Positions 14,998 to 22,582 of a DNA stretch of 26,948 nucleotides are shown one piece after another; the stretch's first letter is position 1; each line of letters begins with the position of its first letter. The notes under the pieces were generated by a model. That model searched no databases and was not told the DNA's origin. It worked only from the letters and a program-made list of their open reading frames with translations. This DNA comes from JBDHZU01 sp039812085 (GTDB lineage Bacteria; Actinomycetota; Actinomycetes; S36-B12; UBA10799): positions 1-26,948 of the forward strand of contig JBDHZU010000011.1 in the NCBI GenBank assembly GCA_039812085.1, in the 5' to 3' direction. The position numbers and the translations under genes are program-made.

Positions 14998-15831
14998 TCA
15001 GGCCTGCCCAACCTTGAAGCGGGCGAATCGCTTGATCGTCGCGCCGTTGCTTTCTAGCAACGCCTTGATCGTCTGCTTGTTATCGCGGACGTATGCCTGC
15101 TCCAGCAGACACGCATCCTTGAAGAAGCCGTTGACTCGACCTTCCACGATCTTCGGCAGAGCTGCTTCTGGCTTGCCCTCTTCACGTGAAGTTTCCTCAG
15201 CGATGCGTCGCTCGTTGGCAACAACATCCTCGGGGACATCTTCCCGACTCAAGTAGGTCGGCGACATCGCTGCGATGTGCTGCGCGATTCCCTTGGCCAG
15301 GTCTTCGTCGTCGACGTCAAGCTCGACCAACGCACCCACGCTCGGCGGCAACGCTGGGTCGTGCTTGTGCAGGTACACGTAGACCGAACCGTCGTTGAAG
15401 TGGGCGAAGCGCTTGATCTCGACCTTCTCGCCCAAGCTTGCGTTGGCATCGTCGATCAGAGCCTGCACCGTCTTGCCGGTTTCGATCTCTGCTTCGAGTA
15501 GCGATGGCAGATCAGCCGGATCATTGGCTGCCACAAAGGAGGCAATCGAGGCGGCTACGCCCTGGAAGCCCTCCGTCTTGGCTACGAAGTCTGTCTCACA
15601 GTTGATCTCAAGCAAGACGCCACGGGAGGTGTCTTCCATGTGTGCGACGACCAGGCCGTTTGAGGCCACGCGTGCAGCACGCTTTCCGACATCCTTCGCA
15701 CCCTTGATGCGCAGCAGTTCGACAGCCTTGTCGAAGTCGCCGTCTGCTTCCTCCAGCGCCTTCTTGCAGTCCATCATTCCGGCACCGGTTAGTTCACGCA
15801 GACGCTTGACGTCAGCGGCGGCTACTGCCAT
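14998..15831 (-). CDS. tsf: Translation elongation factor Ts
   Basis: EF-Ts exchanges GDP for GTP on EF-Tu. It has 277 residues. The N-terminal UBA-like domain reads VKRLRELTGAGMMDCKKALEEADGD, and TDFVAKTEGF (80-89) is the EF-Tu-contacting motif. The rest matches the core and dimerisation parts. The start is ATG at 15829-15831, one base after the rpsB stop, with GAGGAG (15839-15844) inside the last rpsB codons, so the two genes are tightly coupled. Confidence 0.98.
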   Translation of the reverse strand: MAVAAADVKRLRELTGAGMMDCKKALEEADGDFDKAVELLRIKGAKDVGKRAARVASNGLVVAHMEDTSRGVLLEINCETDFVAKTEGFQGVAASIASFVAANDPADLPSLLEAEIETGKTVQALIDDANASLGEKVEIKRFAHFNDGSVYVYLHKHDPALPPSVGALVELDVDDEDLAKGIAQHIAAMSPTYLSREDVPEDVVANERRIAEETSREEGKPEAALPKIVEGRVNGFFKDACLLEQAYVRDNKQTIKALLESNGATIKRFARFKVGQA

Positions 15832-15832
15832 G

Positions 15833-16774
15833 TCAGTTCTCCTCGGTGGTCTCGTCCGCTGGCTTTTCCGCGGCTGGTTCAGCCGTGTCTGATGCAGCAT
15901 CAGCGGTTGCTTCGGCGGCGGGCGCTTCAGCTTCAGCGGCAGGTGCCTCAGCAGGTGTCTCGGTCGCTTCGCCTGACTCCTGTGCGGCAGCGTCGTCAGC
16001 ACCAAGCAGTTCGCGCTCCCACTCCGGCATTGGCTCAGCAGCAGCACCAGCATCAGTGTCGGCATCTGATTCGTTGGCACCAGCGCGGGCGATCAGACCT
16101 TCAGCGACAGCGTCTGCCACTACGCGGGTCAGCAGACCAACGGCACGGATGGCGTCGTCATTACCCGGAATCGGGTAGTCAACGACATCGGGATCGCAGT
16201 TGGTGTCCAGAATTGCCACCACTGGGATGTGCAGCTTGCGCGCTTCGTTGACAGCAAGGGCTTCCTTGTTGGTGTCAACGATCCATACAGCGCTCGGCAC
16301 CTTGCCCATATCGCGGATACCGCCGAGGGTGCGGGTGAGCTTCTCCTTCTCACGACGCATCATGAGAAGTTCCTTCTTGGTGCGGCCACCAGAATTGGCA
16401 ACATTGACCAAGTCCATCTCTTCCAGTTCCTTCAAGCGCTTCAGACGCTCGTGAACGGTCGAGAAGTTGGTCAGCATGCCGCCCAACCAACGCTCATTGA
16501 CGTAAGGCATTCCGACCCGAGCGGCCTGCTCGGCAATCGCTTCTTGGGCCTGCTTTTTGGTACCAACGAACAGGATGGTTCCGCCGTGGGCAACCGTGTC
16601 CCGGACGAACTCATACGCCTGGTCGAGGTAGGACAGTGATTGATTGAGATCGACGATGTAGATCCCGTTGCGCTCAGTCATGATGAAGCGCTTCATCTTG
16701 GGGTTCCAGCGACGGGTTTGGTGACCGAAGTGGACACCGCTCTCCATCAGCTGACGCATGGTGACAACAGCCAT
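15833..16774 (-). CDS. rpsB: 30S ribosomal protein S2
   Basis: S2 is a structural protein of the small subunit. It has 313 residues: MRQLMESGVHFGHQTRRWNPKM at the N-terminus, IYIVDLNQS, VGTKKQAQ, NERWLGGMLTNF, and PVVAILDTNCDPDVVDYPIPGNDDAIRA. The S2 fold ends at about residue 250; the last 60 or so residues are an Ala/Glu/Pro-rich acidic tail, as in other actinobacterial S2 proteins but long. The ATG at 16772-16774 has AAGGAG (16781-16786) six bases upstream. The first gene of the rpsB-tsf unit, with a leader containing hairpins. Confidence 0.98.
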   Translation of the reverse strand: MAVVTMRQLMESGVHFGHQTRRWNPKMKRFIMTERNGIYIVDLNQSLSYLDQAYEFVRDTVAHGGTILFVGTKKQAQEAIAEQAARVGMPYVNERWLGGMLTNFSTVHERLKRLKELEEMDLVNVANSGGRTKKELLMMRREKEKLTRTLGGIRDMGKVPSAVWIVDTNKEALAVNEARKLHIPVVAILDTNCDPDVVDYPIPGNDDAIRAVGLLTRVVADAVAEGLIARAGANESDADTDAGAAAEPMPEWERELLGADDAAAQESGEATETPAEAPAAEAEAPAAEATADAASDTAEPAAEKPADETTEEN

Positions 16775-16861
16775 GAAAATCTCCTTGCGTTCGCACAGCA
16801 ATGCGGACGCTCGTTCGGTTTGTGCTGAACGCCGGTTGACGAACAGCCCTCTCCCTCTTGC

Positions 16862-16893
16862 CACTTCACCGAGCGAACTCGGACCGCAAAGTG
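16862..16893 (-). ncRNA. Putative rpsB leader hairpin with UUCG loop
   Basis: On the rpsB transcript strand CCGAG-UUCG-CUCGG (16869-16882) is a perfect 5-bp stem with a stable tetraloop. A second 5-bp stem (CACTT with AAGTG, 16862-16866 and 16889-16893) closes around it through an uneven internal loop. It lies about 90 nt upstream of the start codon. It could be a binding site for S2 in feedback control; this is an inference from position. Confidence 0.45.
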
Positions 16894-16896
16894 ACG

Positions 16897-16912
16897 GTCG
16901 GTTCCGTCCGAC
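16897..16912 (-). other. Second hairpin in the rpsB leader
   Basis: GTCGG and CCGAC pair around a 6-nt loop, directly upstream of the UUCG hairpin on the rpsB transcript. The two may form one composite leader structure. Confidence 0.35.
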
Positions 16913-16986
16913 ACGCACGTCAGTAACGCCCGCTGCACGGAACTCATAGGGATGTGATGTCACGCCGCAAGCGACGTGCACCTCCA

Positions 16987-16992
16987 ATAGTA
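16987..16992 (-). promoter_or_regulatory. Candidate rpsB -10 element
   Basis: The minus strand reads TACTAT, a good match to TANNNT. Transcription from here would give a leader of roughly 200 nt that includes both hairpins. The -35 side is weak (CTGTGG at 18 nt spacing), so this is tentative. Confidence 0.3.
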
Positions 16993-17083
16993 GGCGATCA
17001 GTGGTCTCGCCCACAGGCGAGGTCGGCAGCCTGACTGTCCACAGCGCCAGTGATTGATGCGGATCGTTCGCATGAGGGTCGGT

Positions 17084-17089
17084 CACAGT
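17084..17089 (+). promoter_or_regulatory. Weak candidate -10 for the M23 peptidase gene
   Basis: CACAGT ends six bases before the ATG, the same geometry as the TACAGT ahead of the lipoprotein gene at 3052, with one mismatch to TANNNT. No Shine-Dalgarno sequence precedes the ATG. Confidence 0.25.
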
Positions 17090-17095
17090 CACTAG

Positions 17096-17620
17096 ATGAG
17101 GCATCCACGAGCAACGGTTCTTCCAAACGCCTGGTACCGCGCACTGGCAATCGCGGGTTTTGTCGTATCACTGACTCTGCTGCAGACCGTGTTCGCCGCA
17201 CCCAGCACATCCACTCCGCGATGGCATCCACCAATCTCACCGATGGTGGTGAGTAATCCATTCGATCCACCAGCACAACCGTGGCTAGCGGGGCATCGGG
17301 GGATCGACCTGGTCGCTGCTGCCGGCACCACGGTCACGGCTGTCGGTGATGGTCAGGTGACCTTCGTCGGGAAAGTAGTGGATCGTCCTGTCGTGGTGAT
17401 CAGTCATGGTGAGTTATCAACGACGTACGAACCAGTCGACGCATCAGTCGCGGTCGGTCAAGCAGTGACGGCGCAACAGAGCATCGGTCACGTTGCGGCA
17501 GGTGGACATTGCGACAACTCATGTCTACATCTCGGCCTCAAACGAGGCGAGGAGTATCTGAATCCAGAGTTTCTTTGGGCACGACCGGCGGTGCTACGTC
17601 CGTTGGAATCCACACCGTAA
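17096..17620 (+). CDS. Exported M23 family (LytM-like) peptidase
   Basis: A 174-residue protein with an N-terminal signal peptide (hydrophobic stretch about 15-33, possible cut after VFA) and a LytM/M23 fold that cuts peptidoglycan cross-bridges in related proteins. Zinc ligands visible are His67 and Asp71 in GHRGIDL, and His145 in CLHLGLKRG; His104 lies in SHGELSTTYEPV. The first His of the usual HxH is Cys143 here, paired with Cys139 in HCDNSC. A similar CLHWG form occurs in actinobacterial relatives next to rpsB (Rv2891, from memory), so it is a subfamily trait rather than a local mutation. There is no binding or coiled-coil domain. The gene converges on the sigma factor gene with a 7-nt gap. 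The start at 17096 lacks a ribosome binding site. Confidence 0.9.
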   Translation: MRHPRATVLPNAWYRALAIAGFVVSLTLLQTVFAAPSTSTPRWHPPISPMVVSNPFDPPAQPWLAGHRGIDLVAAAGTTVTAVGDGQVTFVGKVVDRPVVVISHGELSTTYEPVDASVAVGQAVTAQQSIGHVAAGGHCDNSCLHLGLKRGEEYLNPEFLWARPAVLRPLESTP

Positions 17621-17627
17621 GCAGTGA

Positions 17628-18596
17628 CTACTCGGGCGCTGTCACCATCTTGGCGCGCAACTGCAGCACAGCCTTGGTGTGCAACTGGCAGGCCCGACTC
17701 TCGGTGACACCCAAGACTTGACCGATCTCGTTGAGGGTCAAACCTTCGTAGTAGTAGAGCGTGATGACGATCTTTTCCCGTTCAGGCAAAGTCGCGACCG
17801 AGTCAGCCAAGATGTAACGGGTTTCTTCGGTTTCGAAAACTGAAACCGGATCTTCTGCTTTCGGGTCAACCAAAGCTTCGCCCAGGGTGACGCCATCACC
17901 CTTGTCTGCGCCGTAGTGCAGAAGTTCATCCAGTGCCGCAACGTTGACGAAGCTCACCTGGCTGAAGATCTTGCGCAAGCTGGGAACAGTCACCTCAAGT
18001 TCGGCGGCGACTTCTTCTTCGCTGGGAGTGCGTTGAAGTTTTGCCTCCAGGGTGGCGTAGGCCCGTTCCACATCACGTGCCTTAGATCGCACTGATCGCG
18101 GAATCCAGTCAATGCTGCGCAGTTCATCAATGATGGCGCCACGGATTCGGTTAATGGCGTAGGTCTCAAACTTGATCTCACGTGACAGATCGAATCGTTC
18201 GATCGCATCGATCAGACCGAAGATGCCATAGCTGACCAAGTCCGCTTGATCGATGTGATTGGGAAGACCGACACCCACGCGACCAGCCACGTACTTGACC
18301 AACGGCGAGTAGTGGATGATCAACCGTTCCCGCAGGCTGGGATCAGCCGTCTCGCGGTACTCCCGCCATAGGTCGGACAGTTGGGCAGCTTGGCGTTGGG
18401 CTTGTTCTTCCTTGTCCCGTTCAGCCTCAGTCGCGTCGAGATTGACCTCGACGTCATCAACTGCGACCCGGGGGCCAGGAACCGTTGTCGGGGTCTGTGC
18501 AGTAGCCACGTCAACAGCACCGGACGTCGACGACTCCGCCCCTTGCGGGGTTTCGTTCGCCACCTCCGGTTCATGCCCGTGGATGCGCCTGCTCAT
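17628..18596 (-). CDS. whiG: RNA polymerase sigma factor, FliA/WhiG (sigma-28) family
   Basis: An alternative sigma factor of 322 residues. Region 2 (about 94-165) contains LVKYVAGRVGVGLPNHIDQADLVSYGIFGLIDAIERFD and FETYAINRIRGAIIDELR; region 3 follows (SKARDVERAYATLEAKLQRTPSEEEVA) and region 4 (about 260-315) has LPEREKIVITLYYYEGLTLNEIGQVLGVTESRACQLHTKA. This layout is that of WhiG/FliA rather than an ECF or group 1 factor. In Streptomyces whiG, also near rpsB, governs sporulation; in motile actinobacteria the same family drives flagellar genes. Which applies here cannot be told. It has about 70 extra N-terminal residues. The ATG has GAGGA six bases upstream and overlaps the end of xerC by 26 nt. 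Confidence 0.9.
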   Translation of the reverse strand: MSRRIHGHEPEVANETPQGAESSTSGAVDVATAQTPTTVPGPRVAVDDVEVNLDATEAERDKEEQAQRQAAQLSDLWREYRETADPSLRERLIIHYSPLVKYVAGRVGVGLPNHIDQADLVSYGIFGLIDAIERFDLSREIKFETYAINRIRGAIIDELRSIDWIPRSVRSKARDVERAYATLEAKLQRTPSEEEVAAELEVTVPSLRKIFSQVSFVNVAALDELLHYGADKGDGVTLGEALVDPKAEDPVSVFETEETRYILADSVATLPEREKIVITLYYYEGLTLNEIGQVLGVTESRACQLHTKAVLQLRAKMVTAPE

Positions 18597-19542
18597 AGAC
18601 CGTCCTCAGCCGTTCTACCGACACGTGTGTGTAGATCTGTGTGGTCGCGAGCGTACCGTGACCGAGCAGTTCTTGAACGGTCCGCAAATCTGCCCCACCC
18701 TCCAGTACATGGGTGGCGGCAGCATGTCTCAGCGAGTGCGGATGGAGGCTGTCATATTGCGAAAACTCTTGTGCAGCAAGGGAAACCACGCGTCGCACCA
18801 CTCGTTGATCGATACGTTTCCCCCTGTTTCCGAGAAAGATCGCATCGTTACTGTGCGCAGTCACCCACTGGGGGCGACCCAACTGCAACCATCGATCGAG
18901 CGCTTGGGCCGCGGGAATCCCAAATGGGACCGTCCGTTGCTTGTTCCCCTTACCGAGCACGCGAACCGTCCGACGAGAGAAATCCACATCGGTGCGATCT
19001 AACCCGCAGAGTTCGCCAACCCGCATTCCGGTCGCATACAGCAGTTCGATAATCGCGGCGGCTACTAAATCTTTGGGGTCTTCACTGGCAGCGGCTTTTT
19101 GTCGTACACCTTCGACGATCGCGTCCACCTGCTCACGAGTCGGTACGTCCGGCAGCGGCTTCACGACTTTCGGCGTACCGAGTCGTACTCCGGCATCCGT
19201 GGGTGTCTGCCCGGATTCGTAGAGCCACTTGGTGAAACCTCTGGTGGCCGCGCATCGTCGGGCAACGGTTGATCGGGCAAGGCCCCGCGAACTCAGTCCC
19301 GCCAACCACGCTCGCAGCACGGCGAGGTCGAGCTGATTCGGAGTGGATAGTCCCCGACGATGAGCAAACCTGGCGAGATCATCCAGATCATTGCGATACG
19401 CGCGAACAGAATGCGCACTCAAGGTGCGGTCAGCGGCGATGTCTGCCAAGAACTCGTCAATCCGCACACGCCACGCTGAACTAACGGCGGGCTGCACCTG
19501 CGCCGCTCGTTCATCGTCCGCTGACGAATCGTCCACGCCCAT
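18571..19542 (-). CDS. xerC: Tyrosine recombinase XerC
   Basis: XerC, with XerD, resolves chromosome dimers at dif. The 323-residue protein has an N-terminal SAM-like DNA-binding domain (about 23-110) and a catalytic domain with the full set of residues: Arg174 (TGMRVGEL), Lys198 (GKGNK), His269 and Arg272 (HPHSLRHAAATH), His295 (LLGHGTL) and Tyr304 (IYTH). It lies in the conserved dprA-xerC neighbourhood, not beside an attachment site or phage gene, so a housekeeping role is preferred over a prophage integrase. The ATG at 19540-19542 has no ribosome binding site; a hairpin fills that position. Confidence 0.93.
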   Translation of the reverse strand: MGVDDSSADDERAAQVQPAVSSAWRVRIDEFLADIAADRTLSAHSVRAYRNDLDDLARFAHRRGLSTPNQLDLAVLRAWLAGLSSRGLARSTVARRCAATRGFTKWLYESGQTPTDAGVRLGTPKVVKPLPDVPTREQVDAIVEGVRQKAAASEDPKDLVAAAIIELLYATGMRVGELCGLDRTDVDFSRRTVRVLGKGNKQRTVPFGIPAAQALDRWLQLGRPQWVTAHSNDAIFLGNRGKRIDQRVVRRVVSLAAQEFSQYDSLHPHSLRHAAATHVLEGGADLRTVQELLGHGTLATTQIYTHVSVERLRTVYEQAHPRA

Positions 19543-19545
19543 GAG

Positions 19546-19562
19546 CCTGCCCGTCAGGCAGG
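19546..19562 (-). other. Hairpin directly before the xerC start
   Basis: CCTGCC pairs with GGCAGG around a 5-nt loop on the transcript strand, ending four bases before the xerC ATG, in the 27-nt gap after dprA. There is no U-run and no Shine-Dalgarno sequence, so the hairpin may limit or couple xerC translation. Confidence 0.45.
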
Positions 19563-19569
19563 GTGACGG

Positions 19570-20523
19570 TCAACCGGACGCCTCAGGTCGATCGGGTTGG
19601 GCAGCCGTGGGCAACAGTTCCATCACGTCTGCCGCACTTGTCACCAGTACCGCTCCACCGGCACGGATCACATCGTGAGTTCCCACAGACAAAGCGCTAG
19701 TGACCGGGCCGGGCACAGCGGCCACAACCCGCAAGAGCTGTTGCGCATGACGAGCGGTCGACAACGCTCCTGATCGGTGGGCTGCTTCCACGACCACCGT
19801 GCATGGAGTGAGTGCGGCAATCAAACGATTACGGACCAGGAATCGGTGCCGTGCCGGGCGAGTTCCGAGTGGGTACTCCGAAACCAATACACCGGATCCG
19901 CGGATCCGATCCCACAGACCGCTATTGCCCAGTGGGACGACGGCATCCAGCCCAGCCGCAGAAACAGCAATCGTTGTGCCATCACCAGCCAGCGCTCCTT
20001 GGTGAGCAGCAGTGTCGATGCCGTATGCCCCACCAGACACCACCGTCACCTGTTCACCGGCAAGCCCAGTAGCGATCTCCTGTGCGACGTGAATGCCATA
20101 ACGGGTAGCCGCACGAGCACCCACGACACTGGCCGAGCGCACCGCAATCTCCCGTAACTGGCATTGCCCATCGACCCGCAGCACCAGTGGGGCGTCTACC
20201 CCTAGGTCATCGAGTTGGGTGGGCCAACTCGGCATTCCGGCCGCCACGAACTGAATGTTGTTACGTGCTGCCCAGAGCAACTCGCGTTCTGCATCGGCCA
20301 GTGCATCCGTAACGGAGGTACATGGCCGACCGGCAGCACGCGCTTTTCTATTTCGGTCGTCAATCGCTGTCGCCAACATGTCTTCGGTCGTCGCCAGAAA
20401 CGCATACCTGCCACTGTCTGGACTTCCTGGTTCCACAACCTGACTCAATGCGATGCGTAGGAGCAGGTCATCGTTATTGACGCCCTTGGGTTCCTCCACT
20501 GAATACAGCTCGCCCGCACTCAT
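19570..20523 (-). CDS. dprA: DNA-processing protein DprA/Smf
   Basis: DprA binds incoming single-stranded DNA and loads RecA during natural transformation; many non-competent bacteria keep it too. The 317-residue protein has a Rossmann-like core: SVVGARAATRYG (132-143), VVSGGAYGIDTAAHQGAL (161-178), SEYPLG (215-220), RNRLIAAL (231-238) and VVVEAAHRSGALSTARHA (243-260). A helical N-terminal part precedes it, and a short C-terminal tail with little sign of the winged-helix domain follows. The ATG at 20521-20523 overlaps the comM stop by 4 nt (ATGA), which is why the four-residue longer form was not used. Confidence 0.95.
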   Translation of the reverse strand: MSAGELYSVEEPKGVNNDDLLLRIALSQVVEPGSPDSGRYAFLATTEDMLATAIDDRNRKARAAGRPCTSVTDALADAERELLWAARNNIQFVAAGMPSWPTQLDDLGVDAPLVLRVDGQCQLREIAVRSASVVGARAATRYGIHVAQEIATGLAGEQVTVVSGGAYGIDTAAHQGALAGDGTTIAVSAAGLDAVVPLGNSGLWDRIRGSGVLVSEYPLGTRPARHRFLVRNRLIAALTPCTVVVEAAHRSGALSTARHAQQLLRVVAAVPGPVTSALSVGTHDVIRAGGAVLVTSAADVMELLPTAAQPDRPEASG

Positions 20524-22115
20524 GCTGCCGACCATTGGTCGAGGTCATTGCGCAACATTGCTGCGGTTTGCACATCGTCAGCTATGGGCGAGGTCCGACC
20601 AGCGAGATCGGCGATAGTCCACGCAGTAGCCAATACTCGATGTCTGCCTCGCGCACTTTCCCATCGCGTATTGCGGTCAAGGCAATGGGCGACCTCCGGT
20701 CGTAGTGGCCATTCCCGGTCGAAGACAGACATCGGAACTCTGGCGTTTGTCGACCACCCAGTACCGGCAAGTCGCTTCGTCATCTGTTCCCTAGCCTGGG
20801 TAACTCGCTGAGCAACCACAGCAGAGGACTCGACTACGTCACCGGACAGTCCTTTTAGTTGAGCAACAGTTGGTCGACTGAGGATCACGCGGACATCCAT
20901 TCGATCCAGCAGTGGACCAGACAATCGATCCACGTAGCGTCGTCGAGTTGTGGGAGTGCAGCGACATTGGGTTGACCGCTCTGGATCGAGTGCGCGTCCG
21001 CACGGACACGGATTGGTGGCCAGAAATAGCTGACAATCGGCCGGGAGACTGACCCGAAATCCGGCACGGGCAATCGTTACTACGCCTGATTCCAATGGTT
21101 CTCGAAGCCCGTCCAATACAGACGGATCAAACTCGGCCGCTTCATCCAGGAACAACACTCCGTGATGCGCCAACGACACGGCACCAACCGAGGGGCGATC
21201 CGCTGAGCCGCCTCCGATGATGGCGATTCGAGTTGCCGTGTGATGTGGGGCGATTCGCAGTGGACGCCGGATCGTTCCAGCGGCTGCTGATCGTTCACCA
21301 GCAAGTTGATGAATGCTGGTGACCTCTAATGACTCCTGCGGTGACAACTCCGGCAAGAGTCCGGGAAAGCGGTCGGCCAGTAAGGTCTTGCCCACTCCCG
21401 CGCGACCAAGTAAGACGACGTGGTGACCACCCGCTGCGGCAACTTCCAGACCGAGCTTTGCTTCCACCTGCCCACGCACATCCGCTAGATCCCCGCTACC
21501 AATTGCCGAGGCAACTGTTGATGTCACACTGATCGACGAATCGTCGTCACCAATAAATCCATCAGGACCAAGGGACTCTGGTTCGAATTGCTCACCGCGC
21601 AACATGGCGACCAACTGGCGCAAAGACTGCGCATCGCTGACCTCGATACCGGGGACGAGGCGGGCCTGTTCAGCATCGCTCTGACCTGTCACCATTCGAC
21701 TCTCACGGCCAGCAAGAGGACGTTCCGCTACCAACAGAGCGGCTGACAACGCACCAACCACTGGTCTGATCCGACCGTCGAGGCCCAACTCCCCGACCGC
21801 CAACAGGCCCTCCACAGAATCCGGCGGGACTTGCCCGTCGGCAACCAAGATCGCCAGCGCGATGGCCACATCTAGCGCCGGACCCTTCTTGGGTAACCAG
21901 GCAGGACTCAGTCCCACTGTCACGCGTTTATCCGGCCAGCGCAGTCCACTGTTTGTGATTGCGGAGCGAACTCGAACTCGCGACTCAGCCAAAGCGGTAT
22001 CGGCCAACCCGACCAACGCCAACTGCGGAAGCCCCTGGCTCACATGTGCTTGTACTTCAACTATCCGAGCAGTCAGACCCACGACCGCTGCACCGTAGGT
22101 TCGTCCTAGTCCCAT
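20520..22115 (-). CDS. comM: YifB/ComM family AAA+ ATPase (Mg-chelatase-like)
   Basis: ComM is a hexameric helicase that promotes branch migration during natural transformation in Gram-negative bacteria. The 531-residue protein has the N-terminal ChlI-like domain (about 1-170), Walker A GRAGVGKT (237-244), Walker B VLFLDEAAEF (320-329), and the Cys cluster NPCPCG...CRC (Cys370, 372, 384, 386) typical of the family. It sits between yraN and dprA, an order seen in many actinobacteria. The ATG at 22113-22115 (MGLGRTYGAAVVGL) comes one base after the yraN stop; longer forms run into yraN. Confidence 0.95.
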   Translation of the reverse strand: MGLGRTYGAAVVGLTARIVEVQAHVSQGLPQLALVGLADTALAESRVRVRSAITNSGLRWPDKRVTVGLSPAWLPKKGPALDVAIALAILVADGQVPPDSVEGLLAVGELGLDGRIRPVVGALSAALLVAERPLAGRESRMVTGQSDAEQARLVPGIEVSDAQSLRQLVAMLRGEQFEPESLGPDGFIGDDDSSISVTSTVASAIGSGDLADVRGQVEAKLGLEVAAAGGHHVVLLGRAGVGKTLLADRFPGLLPELSPQESLEVTSIHQLAGERSAAAGTIRRPLRIAPHHTATRIAIIGGGSADRPSVGAVSLAHHGVLFLDEAAEFDPSVLDGLREPLESGVVTIARAGFRVSLPADCQLFLATNPCPCGRALDPERSTQCRCTPTTRRRYVDRLSGPLLDRMDVRVILSRPTVAQLKGLSGDVVESSAVVAQRVTQAREQMTKRLAGTGWSTNARVPMSVFDREWPLRPEVAHCLDRNTRWESARGRHRVLATAWTIADLAGRTSPIADDVQTAAMLRNDLDQWSAA

Positions 22116-22116
22116 C

Positions 22117-22512
22117 TCAGTCCACCGCCACGAGGTGAACGAGTTGAGGTGGCCCTTGCCGAGGAACCGTAATGGCGACGACATCAATTCGAATGTGTTG
22201 GGGTTTTGCCGACAACGTGGCCAGGTACTGACCAGCTAGCCGCCGCAACCGCGCCAACTTTTCTGGTGTCACTGCCTCGACTGGCGAGCCTGCTCTGGTG
22301 TGGCGGCGAGTCTTCACCTCGCATATGACCAAGCAATCTCCATCCCGGGCAATGATGTCGATTTCCCCAGTGGCGACTCGCCAATTGGTCTCGATGATCT
22401 GCATACCGAGTCCCGTCAAACACCGGGCTGCGAGCCGCTCTCCGTATGCACCGAGCGCAGCCTGCCCTGCTGGCCCAGAACGTGCAGGTGACGGCTTGTT
22501 ATCAAACGCCAT
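22117..22512 (-). CDS. yraN: YraN family (UPF0102) endonuclease-like protein
   Basis: The 131-residue protein has a PD-(D/E)xK-like nuclease fold: Glu25 in AYGERLAARCL, GEIDIIARD (49-57) and CEVKTRR (64-70). The family resembles Holliday junction resolvases, but its role is not settled. It precedes comM by one base, in a DNA-processing gene set (yraN-comM-dprA-xerC). The ATG at 22510-22512 has GGGGAGG four bases upstream, part of which lies in the arm of a hairpin. Confidence 0.92.
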   Translation of the reverse strand: MAFDNKPSPARSGPAGQAALGAYGERLAARCLTGLGMQIIETNWRVATGEIDIIARDGDCLVICEVKTRRHTRAGSPVEAVTPEKLARLRRLAGQYLATLSAKPQHIRIDVVAITVPRQGPPQLVHLVAVD

Positions 22513-22520
22513 GCTGCCTC

Positions 22521-22540
22521 CCCTTCCGATAACGAAAGGG
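22521..22540 (-). other. Hairpin overlapping the yraN ribosome binding site
   Basis: On the transcript CCCTTTCG pairs with CGGAAGGG (8 bp with one U-G pair) around UUAU. The 3' arm contributes the first part of the GGGGAGG used by yraN, so folding would hide it. Confidence 0.5.
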
Positions 22541-22582
22541 TGCTGGCGATACGGCGATCGAGGCCGTCACAATGAACGGCTA

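Larger units (their letters stand above)
16775..17095. promoter_or_regulatory. 321-nt divergent intergenic region between rpsB and the M23 gene
   Basis: This is the only gap above 300 nt. It holds the rpsB ribosome binding site, two hairpins in the probable rpsB leader, a possible rpsB -10 at 16987-16992, and a possible -10 for the M23 gene at 17084-17089. An inverted repeat (ATGCG with CGCAT, 17057-17073) lies just before the latter. Short open frames here look like chance and show no conserved motif. Confidence 0.6.

Noticed and set aside
17035..17043. CTGTCCACA as a further DnaA box and evidence of an origin
   Set aside because: A single 8-of-9 match is expected by chance, and dnaA, dnaN or an AT-rich unwinding region are absent.
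16775..17104. In-frame N-terminal extension of rpsB by about 110 codons
   Set aside because: The known S2 N-terminus begins at 16774 with a good AAGGAG upstream; the extension is an open leader without conserved sequence.
17624..17645. Inverted repeat GTGAC/GTCAC between the convergent M23 and sigma genes
   Set aside because: Only five pairs around a 12-nt loop and no U-run on either side; too weak to call a bidirectional terminator.
18571..19542. Tyrosine recombinase as a sign of an integrated element
   Set aside because: It has the XerC pattern and a conserved chromosomal neighbourhood, with no attachment repeats, tRNA or phage genes nearby.
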